From: Actinophytocola sp963826035
GTDB taxonomy: Bacteria; Actinomycetota; Actinomycetes; Mycobacteriales; Pseudonocardiaceae
Assembly (NCBI GenBank): GCA_963826035.1
Contig: CAWGVZ010000015.1
Coordinates: 1,116,001 to 1,180,000, forward strand
Length of the DNA stretch: 64,000 bases
Direction: 5' to 3'
The notes beneath the pieces are model-generated. The model made no database searches. It was not told the origin of the DNA and worked only from the letters and a program-made list of their open reading frames with translations. The position numbers and the translations under genes are program-made. Below, piece by piece: positions 34,831-44,856 of this stretch (its first letter is position 1; each line of letters begins with the position of its first letter).

Positions 34831-37800
34831 CCCGCGCCCGACGTCGGCCAGACTCCCACAGGCAACGGCGTCCCGCAGACCATCTTCCGCCGCGGCGCGA
34901 TCACGCAGCTCTTCTACGTCACCAACTGGTACCACGACGAACTGTTCAACCTCGGCTTCGATGAAGCGTCCGCGAACTTCCAGAACACGAACTTCAGCGG
35001 ATTCGGACTCGGCAACGACCGCGTCCTCGCCGACGCGCAGGACGGCAACGGCTTCAACAACGCCAACTTCGCCACGCCGCCGGACGGCATCTCCGGACGC
35101 GCATGCAGATGTTCGTCTTCGACCTCCCCGCTCGTCGAGCGTGACGGCGATCTCGATTCCGAGATCCTCATCCACGAGTTGACGCACGGCACCAGCAACC
35201 GTCTCATCGGCAATGGCGCCGGTCTGAACTGGGATGTCGGTGGCAGCATGGGCGAAGGCTGGAGCGACTTCTACGCCCTGTCGATGCTCAACAACACCAA
35301 CGCGGACAACCCCGACGCTCAGTACAGCAGCGGCGCGTACGCCACGTACGACCTCGCCGGGCTGACCGACAACTACCTCTACGGCATCCGCCGCTTCCCC
35401 TACTCGACAACAACACCATCAATCCGCTCACCTGGGCGGACGTCGACGACATCACCAACGACATGAGCGGCGGAATCCCCGAGTCGCCGCTCGGCTTCAA
35501 CTTCAACGGCGGCTCTCGAAGTCCACAACGCCGGCGAAGTCTGGGCCCTGACGCTGTGGGAAGTCCGCAGCCGCGTCATCGCCGACCCGGCCGGTGCCAA
35601 CGGCGACGTCCCGACCGGCAGCGCCACCATGCTGCAGCTCGTCACCGACGCCATGAAGATGACCCCGGACGATCCGACCTTCATCGAGGGTCGTGACGCC
35701 CTCTTCGACGCCGACTGCGCGACGAACGCCTGCGCGAACGAACAGTCGATCTGGGACGGCTTCGCAGACCGCGGCCTCGGATACAAGGCGGCGCAGCCCT
35801 ACCACGTCGGCCTCGGGTTCCTCGCGACCCACACCGGCGTCACCGAGTCGTTCAGCCTTCCGTTCCTCGACGTCGTCGACGCCTCGACCGACGTCGCCAT
35901 CAACGACAGCGCCTCCAACAACAACGGCGCGATCGATCCGGGCGAGCCGATCCTGCTCACCGTGACGCTCACCAACCCGTGGCGCGCGGCCAGCAAGAAC
36001 GTCGCAAGCGCAACCGCCGTGCTGAGCACCTCCACCCCGGGCGTCACGATTCACGACAACAGCTCGACCTACGGAGCAATCGCAGCGCAGGGCACCGCGT
36101 CCGGCGATTCGTTCCTCATCTCGCTCGCCACCACCGTTACCTGCGGCAGCGCAATCAACTTCACGCTCACCACGACCTCCAGCCTCGGCGTGACGGCGAC
36201 GAACTTCACCCTGCGCGTCGGCAATGCCAACGGCACCGACCCGGTGGTCACCTACACGGGCAATCCCGCCCCGGATCTGTCCATCCCGGATGAGGATTCG
36301 CGCGGCGTCTTCCATCAGTTGTCGGTTACCGACGACTTCGTCATCGCCGACGTCGACTTCCGCCTCGACAGCCTGACGCACACGTTCATCGACGACCTGC
36401 TGGTCATGCTGCGCGCTCCGAGCGGAATCGGCACGGACATGATCGGACTGATCGGTCTCGACTCCGTGGACGGCGGATCGGGCAACAATCTCACGAACTT
36501 CCTCGTCAACGACGATCTCCCGTTCACTCTCACCGAAGACATGATGGCCGCCGCCAATGCGACCGCGACGGCGAATGGCGCGGACTTCATCCCGGTCTTC
36601 AACTCGCCGAGCTGGGCGGATCCGCTCGTCTTCGGCGTCCCCGCCGATCCGGTGGGAAGCCTCACGCGCTTCGACGGCCAGAGCTCGCTGGGAACCTGGA
36701 CGGTTCTCGCCGCGGACGAATTCGCCGGCGATATCGGTACGTTCAATGCCTGGTCGATCCTCGTCACGCCCGTGCACTTCGACTGCGTCGCGTTCGCACC
36801 GGCGGCCCTCATCGACAACCCGACGAAGACCGTGTCCGGCACGTTCGTGGTCGGCGGCACGGTGACCTACACCATGACCATCACCAACAGCGGTACCGAT
36901 CCGCAGCTCGACAACACGGGCGACGAGTTCACCGACACCCTCCCGGGCACCCTGACCCTCGTCAGCGCCGTTGCCAGCAGCGGCACGGCAGGGACGGCTG
37001 GCAACACCGTGACCTGGAACGGCGCGCTCGCACCGCTCGGCGGCAGCGTGACGATCACCATCACGGCCACGATCAACGCCGGCACCGCAGGCGCCACCAT
37101 CAGCAACCAGGGCACGGCGTCGTATGACAGCAACAACGACAACGCCAACGACGCCACCGCGGTGACGGACGATCCGGGCACCGGCGCGGCAGACGACCCG
37201 ACGAGCTTCGTCGTCGCGGGCGCTGTCGTCACCGGCACCAAGACGGTCAGCGCGGGGCCGTACGCGGTCGGTGATGCAATCACCTACACGGTCGTGCTCA
37301 CCAACAGCGGCTCGTCCGCCACGCTCGACAACGCGGGCGACGAATTCACCGACGTCCTGCCCGCCGGCCTGACGCTCACCGGCGCCAGCGCCAGCAGCGG
37401 TACGGCGGGCACGGCTGGCAACACCGTCACCTGGAACGGCAGCATTCCCGCCGGCGGCAGCGTGACCATCACCATCAACGCAACGATCAACGCCGGCGCC
37501 GCAAGCACGACGGTCACGAACCAGGGGACTTCGCCTATGACGCGGATCTCAGCGGCGACAACGAGTCGACCGGCGTGACCGACGATCCGGGCACGGGCGC
37601 CCCAGGCGACGGAACGGCGATCATCGTCGCCGGCAGGACTTGCCGTCGACACACTCACGAAGACGGTGAGCGGACGTTCCAGCCGGGCAGCACCGTCACC
37701 TACACGATCACCATCAACAACACCGGCGACACCGCATCGGGCGACAACGCCGGCGATGAGCTCACCGACGTCCTGCCGGCGAGCTGACCCTGGTCAGCGC

Positions 37801-38297
37801 TACGTCGTCGAGCGGGACCGCTAGCACGGTGGGCAACACCGTGACTGGCGGAAGGAGCGTGCCTGAAGCGGCAGTGTGACCGCCATCACCGCCACGATCA
37901 ACGCCGACCCGCTCGGAACGGTGATCTCGAATCAGGGCACCGCCCTGTACGACTTCGACCTCAACGGCAGCAACGAGTCCACCACCATCAGTGACGACCC
38001 GGGAGTGGCCGGCTCCAACAACCCCACCGCGTTCACGGTCGGCGGGGCCACGCTCGCGGCCACCAAGACCGTCAGCGGCAGCTTCGTCGTCGGCGGCACC
38101 GTCACCTACACCATCACCATCTCGAACTCGGGAGCCTCGGCCACCGCCGACCAGGCCGGGAACGAGCTCACTGACGTCCTGCCGGCCAGCCTCACCCTCG
38201 TTACCACCACCGCCACCAGCGGCACGCCGGCATCCAGCGTCGGAACCAACACCGCTACCTGGAACGGAGGCGTTCCCGCCAGCGGCAGCGTGACCAC
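34831..38297 (+). pseudogene. M36 (fungalysin) metalloprotease with P-domain and DUF11 repeats, truncated and frameshifted
   Basis: The first recognisable part (PTGNGVPQTIFRRGAITQLF, NWYHDELFNLGFDEASANFQ) is the M36 catalytic domain, whose signal and propeptide are absent. It includes the zinc site HELTHG and the third ligand in GEGWSDFYALSML. Frame breaks occur near 35100, 35130, 35400 and 35510. A P-domain-like beta segment follows (NPAPDLSIPDEDS to GDIGTFNAWSILVTPV), then at least four DUF11 repeats (TKTVSGTFVVGGTVTYTMTI and so on, about 410 bases each), with more breaks near 37530-37860. It ends in mid-repeat at 38297. These are secreted proteases with adhesive tails; the GC content and style are unlike either flank. 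Confidence 0.8.
36815..38297 (+). repeat. DUF11 repeat array, four units
   Basis: Units start near 36815, 37231, 37645 and 38041. Each runs from a TKTVS strand through GDEFTDxLP and GNTVTWNG to GSVTITI and SNQGTASYD. The high DNA similarity between units (for example the repeated GGCAACACCGTGACCTGGAACGG-like block) makes this stretch prone to collapse in assembly and may explain the indels here. The last unit is cut. Confidence 0.75.
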
Positions 38298-38648
38298 TCA
38301 GTCCCAGCGCCCTTTTCCCTCCGCCAGCATCAACCGCACGCCCATCTCCTTCAGCGCCTCCGACAGCCTGGCGATCTCCGCCCGCGTTGCAACCAGCTCC
38401 GGATCCGTGCCGCCGCCCGCCCGCACCCCGGGCTTCGACGCCGCCAACGCGTCCAGCGCCCCCTGCCTGGCGACCGTGCGCAGCTTCATCACCGTCGAGC
38501 GATCGACGCCGGAGCGGTCGGCCGCCTCGCTGATCGTGTACTCGCCACGAACCAGCGACAGCCAGATCTCGTACTTCTCGCTCGGCGACAAAAACCGCTT
38601 CGCTCGACGGCCCGACGGGCCGGTACCGTTGGACTGCACGCTCATCAT
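38298..38648 (-). mobile_element. IS3-type transposase OrfA, without OrfB
   Basis: The 116-residue protein has a helix-turn-helix (SPSEKYEIWLSLVRGEYTIS, EAADRSGVDRSTVMKLRTVA) and an end (ATRAEIARLSEALKEMG, ending LMLAEGKGRWD) like the OrfA proteins of the IS3 group. OrfB, which normally overlaps or follows OrfA and carries the DDE catalytic domain, is absent. The base after the OrfA stop belongs to the DUF11 protein. So only the left part of an insertion sequence is present, cut at the second junction. Bases 38649-38875 hold its upstream region and show no gene. Confidence 0.75.
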
Positions 38649-38875
38649 CGACTCCTTCTGGACAGGCCCGAAAGGCTGCCAGATGCGGACTCATCAAACC
38701 GCCGATGTGTGGCGCGAACTCAGACGCAAACCAAGGCGACGCGATCATCGCCGATTTCATCTGCCCGCGGGTGACCAAACGGCCATGACAACTAATCCGT
38801 CAAGGACGCGCTCGAGCACGGGCTCGGTCCGCGATGGCTGGCGCGGCGAAAGCGATCGGACTAGGGTCGCGCTCC

Positions 38876-40257
38876 ATGCTGCGAGTCGCCATGCCCCTCG
38901 CGATCGCGCTGCTCGCGATCGCCGGCGTCCAGGCGTCCGACGCGGCGACGGTCACGCCGGTGCGCGGCGAGATCCACGCGCTCGCGTTCAGCGGCGACGC
39001 GCTCGTCGTCGCCCGCGTCCCTCCCCAGAAGCGCTTGGTGATCGAGCGCCGTGCGGCCGGCTCGCCCGTGCAGACGATCCTCAGCACGTCGCTCGACGAC
39101 GACGACGACGAGCTCACGCTGGCGGCGTCGGCGGACGCCCTCGCACTCGGCTTGCTGCCCGACGGCGACGAGGGGTTCGAGACGAGCCGGGTCATGGTCG
39201 GCCCGGCAAGCGGCCCGCTGCGTGAGGTCACCACCTGCCCGTCGGCCCTGATCGTCTCGCCCGTCGCCGTCGCTGGGCCGCGCATCGCCTGGCGAGAAGG
39301 GGGCTGCGGCGAGCCCGCGCGAGACCCGGACAGCGTGAGTCCGGTCGCGGTCGTCGTCGGCGGCGCCGACCCTGCGGCGCCCGTGCGCCGCGTGGCGATC
39401 GCTCCCGGGCTGCTGCCGATCGCGCTCGTTCTCGGGGCCGGCGACACAGGCCTCGTCGGAACGCTGCAGCCATCGTTCTTCGGGTTCGACACCGACGTGC
39501 GCACGTTCTCGCCGGCGGGGCTCGGGGCGACGGTGGCGGCTGATCGGGCGCGCCTCGTATCGCCGGTCGGCGTGCTCTCCGACGGCACGCGAGTCCTCCT
39601 CGAGTCAGACCTCGGCGACGGCAGCGGGTGCGACACGGACAAGCGGCTGGTCACGATCGCGCCGGGCGGGAACGATCGCCGTCCCGTCCCGCTCGGCGGG
39701 TGCCTGCAGTCGCCGTCGAGCATCGGTCCGCGCGGCGTCGAGAGCCCGGTGGTGGCGGGCGACCGGATCGTGGCCCTCGTCGGCAAGCCGGCGTCGCGCG
39801 CCGGCTTGACCCCCAGTCGGCGGCGCTCGTCAGCGTGCGCGCCGATGGCAGCGACCGCCGCGTGCTAGTGAGGGGCGGCTTTCGCCAGCCGGAGGGGGTC
39901 GCCGCGGAGGGCGCGCGCGTCGCGTGGTCGCAGCCGCGCTGCTCTGGCGGGCAGGAGATCGTCGTTCAGTCCTCGCCGGAGCCGACCTCGGTACTGGCCG
40001 CGTGCCGCGCCGAGGTCCTCACACGCAGCGCACAGGTGCGGGGCAACCGGATCGTCGTACGCGTGCGGTGCCCGATCGGATGCTCGGGTCTGGTGTTGGG
40101 CGTGCCGTTTGACCCGCGGTCCTTCGCGTTCGGGCCCGGGACACATCGCCTCGGCTTGCGGGTGCTCGACCGGCGCCGCCGCACGACGAAGGCGCTTCTT
40201 GAGCTGTCCGTGGACAACGGACCCGTCCGTTCCGTGGCGCTCAGGCTGCGTCGCTGA
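38876..40257 (+). pseudogene. Exported hypothetical protein, one frameshift
   Basis: From ATG 38876 there is a signal peptide (MLRVAMPLAIALLAIAGVQA SDA) and about 300 residues with repeated short beta segments (EIHALAFSGDALVVARVPPQ, RVMVGPASGPLREVTTCPSA, RLVTIAPGGNDRRPVPLGGC), a pattern typical of TolB-like propellers. The frame is lost near 39805; the second frame continues naturally (AALVSVRADGSDRRVLVRGG to SVALRLRR, stop at 40257). The last 80 residues look like a small immunoglobulin-like or Cys-containing domain (VRVRCPIGCSGLVLG). Function unknown. The break is probably an error because both sides are in good order. Confidence 0.65.
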
Positions 40258-40612
40258 CGGCGAGAGCCCGCCGGACGAGCTGCCCGGCCACGAAGAGGAT
40301 CAGCAGCGCGAAGCCGACCTCGAGCGCGCGCTGGGGCACCGCGTTGGCAAGCACGACGCCGCCCGCGGCCCCGCCGACGGCGAGCAGCCCGAGCGCGACG
40401 CCCGTGCGCAGGTCGACGTTGCCGCGGCCGTGCTGGCGCCAGGCTCCGACGAGCGCGACGGGAATGATCGCGAGCAGCGACGTGGCCTCCGCGTCGATCT
40501 GGCTCAGGCCGAGCCCGAGCGTCAGCGCGGGCACGAACAGCGCCCCGCCGCCGACGCCGAGCAGGCCCGCGACGACCCCGGCGGCCAGCCCGATGACCAT
40601 CGCCTCGATCAC
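40241..40612 (-). CDS. Half-size TauE/SafE (TSUP) membrane protein, second of a pair
   Basis: At 123 residues with four hydrophobic segments this is one half of a normal TauE/SafE exporter (about 250 residues). It has the family's glycine-rich loop GLLGVGGGALFVPAL near the start, then EATSLLAIIPVALVGAWR. Its ATG overlaps the stop of the other half (ATGA), so both are made together and probably form a heterodimer. TSUP proteins move sulfite, sulfonates or other organic anions. Its C-terminus overlaps the convergent exported protein's gene by 17 bases. Confidence 0.8.
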   Translation of the reverse strand: MIEAMVIGLAAGVVAGLLGVGGGALFVPALTLGLGLSQIDAEATSLLAIIPVALVGAWRQHGRGNVDLRTGVALGLLAVGGAAGGVVLANAVPQRALEVGFALLILFVAGQLVRRALAVSDAA

Positions 40613-41004
40613 CGCAGCAGGAGGGCGATCGCCGTCGCGGCGAGCATCACGGCGAACACCAGCGAGATCGCACGCGTCGAGATGCGGCGCTGGAGCTCCG
40701 TGCCGGCGATGACGCCGGCGACCGCGGGCAGCCCGACGAGCAGCCCCTCGCGCAGATGCAGGTTGCCGTAGGCGCCATGCACGGCCGTCGCGACGCCCGC
40801 GATGATCACGATCGCCGCCAGCGACGTGCCGGTGGCCTCGCGCTCGCCGAATCCCAGCCAGAGGACGAGCAGCGGGACCATCACGATCCCGCCGCCGACC
40901 CCGAACAGCCCGCTGAAGAGCCCCGCGAGCGTGCCGATGGCTGCGAGGGTCAGAGCGCGGCGAGGTCCGGACCCGACCGTTCGGCGCGACCGCATGCGCG
41001 GCAT
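40609..41004 (-). CDS. Half-size TauE/SafE (TSUP) membrane protein, first of a pair
   Basis: The 131-residue protein starts at ATG 41004, 11 bases from the divergent trehalose-phosphatase start. After a short basic tail there are four membrane segments and the family loop GLFSGLFGVGGGIVMVPLLV followed by EATGTSLAAIVIIAGVATAV. The two halves are similar to each other, matching the internal duplication of full-length family members. The gene pair is therefore either a primitive split form or a fission product. Confidence 0.8.
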   Translation of the reverse strand: MPRMRSRRTVGSGPRRALTLAAIGTLAGLFSGLFGVGGGIVMVPLLVLWLGFGEREATGTSLAAIVIIAGVATAVHGAYGNLHLREGLLVGLPAVAGVIAGTELQRRISTRAISLVFAVMLAATAIALLLR

Positions 41005-41014
41005 ACTAGAAGTC

Positions 41015-41818
41015 ATGTCCGCCGCCGACACGCTCGTCGAGGCGCTCGCGCCGCTGCGTGCCGACCCGGCTCGGGCCGGCATCCTGCTGGACATCGACGG
41101 CACCCTCGCGCCGATCGTCCGCCACGCCGACGACGCCCACGTTCCCGAGCCGACGCGCGCGCAGCTCATCGCCGTGGCGAAGCGCTACGGGGTCGTCGGA
41201 TGCATCAGCGGCCGCCAGGCGCAGGTGGCGCGCCGCATCGTCGCGCTCGGCACGATCGCCTACGTCGGCAACCACGGCTCCGAGCTCCTGCGGCCGGGCG
41301 GCGGCGACGTCGAGATCGATCCGGAGATCGCCGAGCACCAGCCAGCAGTGCGCCGCTTCGCGGACGAGGCCTACACCCGGGAGCTGCAGCGCCTGCGCGT
41401 GCGGACGGAGGACAAGCACGCGATCGCCGGCTTTCACTGGCGCGGCGCCCCCGACGAGGCTGCCGCCGAGGAGGCGGTGCGGGCCGTCGCCGAGCGGGCC
41501 GAGGCGGAAGGCCTGTACATCCACTGGGGGCGCAAGGTCCTCGAGATCCGCCCCCCCGTCGAGATCCACAAGGGTCGCGGCGTGCGGCGCCTGCTCAGCG
41601 GCCGCGACCTCGCGGCGGCGCTCTACGTCGGCGACGACCGCACCGACATCGACGCCTTCGACGGGCTCCACGCGCTCGTCGAGGGCGGCGAGCTCGGGAA
41701 GGCGATCTGCGTGGGCGTGCGCTCGGACGAGACGCCGCCGGAGCTCGAGCAGGCCGCGGACGTGCTCGTCGACGGTCCCGAGGGCGTGCGCGAGCTGCTG
41801 ACCGCGCTGCTCGCCTAG
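41015..41818 (+). CDS. otsB: Trehalose-6-phosphate phosphatase
   Basis: The 267-residue HAD enzyme has motif I ILLDIDGTLAP (Asp26 nucleophile, Asp28 acid), motif II CISGRQ, the cap with GNHGSELL, KHAIAGFHWR and EIRPPVEIHKGRGV, and motif IV YVGDDRTDIDAF. It removes phosphate from trehalose-6-phosphate in the cytosol to give trehalose, a stress sugar. Start ATG 41015 is almost back to back with the TSUP pair. No trehalose-phosphate synthase is in this window. Confidence 0.92.
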   Translation: MSAADTLVEALAPLRADPARAGILLDIDGTLAPIVRHADDAHVPEPTRAQLIAVAKRYGVVGCISGRQAQVARRIVALGTIAYVGNHGSELLRPGGGDVEIDPEIAEHQPAVRRFADEAYTRELQRLRVRTEDKHAIAGFHWRGAPDEAAAEEAVRAVAERAEAEGLYIHWGRKVLEIRPPVEIHKGRGVRRLLSGRDLAAALYVGDDRTDIDAFDGLHALVEGGELGKAICVGVRSDETPPELEQAADVLVDGPEGVRELLTALLA

Positions 41819-41823
41819 CGGCC

Positions 41824-42354
41824 GTGCGGTTCGTCGACTTCCTGCGTTCGGCGGTCCTGCTCTGCGCGGGCGCCGCGACCGCGCTCGGCGCCGTGACGGT
41901 CCTCGCATCGGACTCGACCGAGACCGGCGACGTGCTCGTGCTCGTCATCGCCGGCTGGTGGCTCGGCGCGGCGCTCATCGGCGGGTGGCTCGGGCGCCAG
42001 GCGCAGACGAACTCGCCGATCGCGCGCCTGCTGGCGAGCGCGAAGTCCACGTCGTCGCTGCCCGAGCAGCGTCCAGGTGCGCTGCTCGTCAACCGCCTGT
42101 GGCCGCTGTTGCTCTCGACGATCCTCGCGCTCGCGCTCGGGCTCATCGCGCCGCAGATCCCCGGCATCGCGACGGGATTCGCGATCATCGCGGCGCTTGC
42201 CTGGCGCCGCCAGGAGGCGGCGGTCTCGGCGATCGAGGAGCGCGACGGGGTCGCGTTCTACGTCGAGCCGACCTCGGCGATGAAGCCGATCAAGCTCATC
42301 CGCGCGCCGGGCTTTCGCCGCGACGTGGTCTCAGTCAACGGCGCGGCGCGCTGA
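41824..42354 (+). CDS. Membrane protein, hypothetical
   Basis: Start GTG at 41824 lies 5 bases after the otsB stop, so the gene is probably cotranscribed. The 176-residue product has about four transmembrane segments (SAVLLCAGAATALGAVTVLA, VLVLVIAGWWLGAALIGGWL, LLLSTILALALGLIAPQ, GFAIIAALAW) and a short cytosolic tail (ERDGVAFYVEPTSAMKPIKL). No family recognised. Confidence 0.7.
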   Translation: MRFVDFLRSAVLLCAGAATALGAVTVLASDSTETGDVLVLVIAGWWLGAALIGGWLGRQAQTNSPIARLLASAKSTSSLPEQRPGALLVNRLWPLLLSTILALALGLIAPQIPGIATGFAIIAALAWRRQEAAVSAIEERDGVAFYVEPTSAMKPIKLIRAPGFRRDVVSVNGAAR

Positions 42355-42394
42355 AGGCGCCACTTTCGCGGGCGCGGTGCGTTGTCATTCGCAG

Positions 42395-43033
42395 ATGCGC
42401 CGTCTCGCCGTCGTCTCCGCGCTGCTCTCGCTGCTGATCGTTGCGCCCGCCTCCGCGCAGGCCGCGACGCGCTCGAAGTGCCAGCGCCTGAAGGGCTCGG
42501 ATCTCGCGCCGGCGAAGACCGTCAAGCTCGTCGCGCGCGCCAACGACGAGGACGGCACCGACCTCGTCGGCTGCGTCCTGCCGCGCGGGAAGCTCTACAC
42601 GGTGGCGTCGAGCGAGGACCTGTTCACGACGCAGTACGGCTACAGGCTGCGCCAGGTCGCGGGCAGGATCGTGCTCGTGTCGAGCAGCTACTCCAGCCAG
42701 TACGCCTACAGCGAGGGCACGCGGGTGGTGGACCTGCGCAGCGGCCGGGCCTATTCGATCGCCTACGTCTGCGAGGAGATCACCGGCGCCGTCTGCGGCG
42801 ATCAGACGGGCGCGCCGGCGGCGTTCGTCACGAAGCTCGGGCGGGCCGTCGCCGCGATCGCCGGCCCGGGCGGCATGACGATCGCGACGTTCGATCCGCT
42901 CGGCCGCCGGCGCGACCTCGACACCGGACCCGGCGCCGAGCTTCCACCGCAGTCGCTGCGCCTCGCGGGCGTCAACGCGTACTGGACGCACGGCGGCCAG
43001 CCACGCGTCGCGGACATCAGCTCACCAGGCTGA
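42395..43033 (+). CDS. Secreted hypothetical protein
   Basis: From ATG 42395 there is a 28-residue signal peptide (RRLAVVSALLSLLIVAPASA QAA). The mature part, about 185 residues, has four cysteines in two close pairs by spacing (SKCQRLKGSD, VGCVLPRG, VCEEITGAVCGD) and short beta segments (RIVLVSSSYSSQYAYSEGTR, VVDLRSGRAYSIAY). The layout recalls other exported proteins of this segment that track sugars or ligands. Function unknown. Its end overlaps the convergent DUF554 gene by 17 bases. Confidence 0.65.
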   Translation: MRRLAVVSALLSLLIVAPASAQAATRSKCQRLKGSDLAPAKTVKLVARANDEDGTDLVGCVLPRGKLYTVASSEDLFTTQYGYRLRQVAGRIVLVSSSYSSQYAYSEGTRVVDLRSGRAYSIAYVCEEITGAVCGDQTGAPAAFVTKLGRAVAAIAGPGGMTIATFDPLGRRRDLDTGPGAELPPQSLRLAGVNAYWTHGGQPRVADISSPG

Positions 43034-43766
43034 CGAGCCCGACGAGCGCCGGCGCGAGCACGAGCGCCGGCAGGAAGTTGCCGACCTTGACGTCCTTGAG
43101 GTCGAGCAGCTTCAGCGCGATCCCGATGATGAGGACGCCGCCCGTCGAGGTCATCGCGGCGAGCGCCTCGCCGCGCAGGAGATCGTCGAAGAGGCCCGCG
43201 CCGAGCGTCAGCGCGCCCTGCACGACGAGCACGGTCAGCGCGGCGAACGCGACGCCGATCCCGAGCGTCGAGGCGAGCGCGATCGAGGCGAAGCCGTCGA
43301 GCATCGACTTCGTCGCGAGCGGCTCGAGGTTGCCGTTGAGGCCGTCCTCGAAGGAGCCGATCACGGTCAGCGGCCCGACGCAGAACAGCAGGCTCGCGGT
43401 GAAGAAGGCCTCGCTGACGGTCGACGGCGCGGCGCCGGGGCGGTGCACGCGGGCCTGCAGGCGATCGCCGAGCCGGCTCAATCGCCCCTCGATGTCGAGC
43501 GCCTCGCCGACGAGCCCGCCCAGCAGGACCGCGCCCAGCACGTAGAGCGCGCTCGTCTCGCGCCACGCGAGCGCAAGATCGATTCCGAGCGCCGCCGTCA
43601 CGAGCCCGAGGCCGGCGAGCACGCGCTGTTGCAGGCCGTGCGGCATGCGGCCGCCGAGCGCGACCCCGATCGCCGTGCCGGCGAGGACCGCCGCGACGTT
43701 GATCAGCGTGCCCGTGGCGGGGACGCTGGCCAGCAGCACCACGCCGTGAAGCTCTGTCTGAGCCAT
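43017..43766 (-). CDS. DUF554 family membrane protein
   Basis: The 249-residue protein has about seven hydrophobic segments with the family signature GTLINVAAVLAGTAIGVALG at the N-terminus and CVGPLTVIGSFEDGLNGN, then KSMLDGFASIALASTLGIGV. DUF554 proteins are inner-membrane proteins suspected of transport; no substrate is established. The start at 43766 is 24 bases from a divergent glycosyltransferase, so both share a promoter region. Confidence 0.88.
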   Translation of the reverse strand: MAQTELHGVVLLASVPATGTLINVAAVLAGTAIGVALGGRMPHGLQQRVLAGLGLVTAALGIDLALAWRETSALYVLGAVLLGGLVGEALDIEGRLSRLGDRLQARVHRPGAAPSTVSEAFFTASLLFCVGPLTVIGSFEDGLNGNLEPLATKSMLDGFASIALASTLGIGVAFAALTVLVVQGALTLGAGLFDDLLRGEALAAMTSTGGVLIIGIALKLLDLKDVKVGNFLPALVLAPALVGLVSLVS

Positions 43767-43790
43767 GCGATGCGGGAGGATGGCAGGCTG

Positions 43791-44831
43791 ATGCCCGCCG
43801 CCGACGTGCTCATCGTCTCGCTCGGCTCGACGATCGGGCTGCGCGCCGACGTCGAGGAGCTCGCGGGTGCGATGCGCCGCGCCGGCGCGGACGTCGCGGT
43901 GGCCGCCGCGCAGCCGCCGCGCGAGGTGCGCACGTTCGCGCTCACCGACCTCGCGTGGGCGCGCGCGGCGCGGGCCGCCGCGATCGCCGGCATCGACGAG
44001 CATGCGCCGCGGGCGATCCTCTACCACACGGTCACGGCGGCGCTGCTGTGGCCGCGGCCGGGCGCCATCCGCTACGACGCCCCAGCGGCGGCGAACCGGC
44101 CGGGCCGCCACGGCACCTGGCAGCGCCCGCTCGAGCGCCGGCGGCTGAAGGCGGCGCCGCTCATCGTCCCGGTCGCGCCGGGCACGCTCGCCGAGACGCC
44201 CGAGCCGCACGCCGAGGCGCTCGTCGTGCCGATCCCCGTGGAGCCCTCGGCGCCGCGCGGCGCCGCGCCGCGCGGTGCCGGTGGGTCCGCGGTGCCGATC
44301 CCCGGGTTCGGTGGCCCGGCCGCCGATGGCCGCGACATCGCCGCGATCACCTATGCCGCGAACCCGGACAAGAAGGGGCTCGATCACGTCCTTGCGGGTT
44401 GGAAGGCGCATCGCGAGGGCGAGGAGCTCGTCGTGGCGGGGACCGACCTGGCGATCGACGCGCCAGGCGTCCGCTCGGTCGGGCACGTCGACGGCGAGAC
44501 GTACCGGGCGCTGCTGCGCCGCGCCCGCGTCTTCATCTGCGCGCCCCGGCGTGAGGAGTACGGGATCGCCCAGCTCGAGGCGCTCGCCGACGGCTGCATC
44601 CTCGTCACGACGCCGGCGCCAGGTGGGTACGTCGCGCTCCCGCTGGCCCGCGCGCTGGCGCCGGGGCTCGTCGTCACGCATCCCGGCGGGCTCGGAGCCG
44701 CGCTGCGCGTCGCCCTCGACGTTCCGATGCCCGGCTACGCCGAGCGTGCGGCCGAGCTGCTGGCGCCGTACCGCCGCGCGGCGGTGGATGCCGTCGTGCG
44801 CGACGAGCTCCTGCCGCGGCTGCTGGCCTGA
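43791..44831 (+). CDS. GT4-like glycosyltransferase
   Basis: The 346-residue protein shows the GT-B two-domain form: an N-terminal half (VLIVSLGSTIGLRADVEELA, ILYHTVTAALLWPRPGAIRY) and a C-terminal half with ITYAANPDKKGLDHVLAGWK, VGHVDGETYRALLRRARVFI and APRREEYGIAQLEALADGCI, where the EYGxxxLEALA region binds the donor sugar nucleotide. Between the halves is a repetitive Ala-Pro-Arg-Gly linker (APRGAAPRGAGG). Acceptor and sugar are unknown. Confidence 0.82.
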   Translation: MPAADVLIVSLGSTIGLRADVEELAGAMRRAGADVAVAAAQPPREVRTFALTDLAWARAARAAAIAGIDEHAPRAILYHTVTAALLWPRPGAIRYDAPAAANRPGRHGTWQRPLERRRLKAAPLIVPVAPGTLAETPEPHAEALVVPIPVEPSAPRGAAPRGAGGSAVPIPGFGGPAADGRDIAAITYAANPDKKGLDHVLAGWKAHREGEELVVAGTDLAIDAPGVRSVGHVDGETYRALLRRARVFICAPRREEYGIAQLEALADGCILVTTPAPGGYVALPLARALAPGLVVTHPGGLGAALRVALDVPMPGYAERAAELLAPYRRAAVDAVVRDELLPRLLA

Positions 44832-44856
44832 GGTCGCGGTTCGAGTGCCACGGCGC

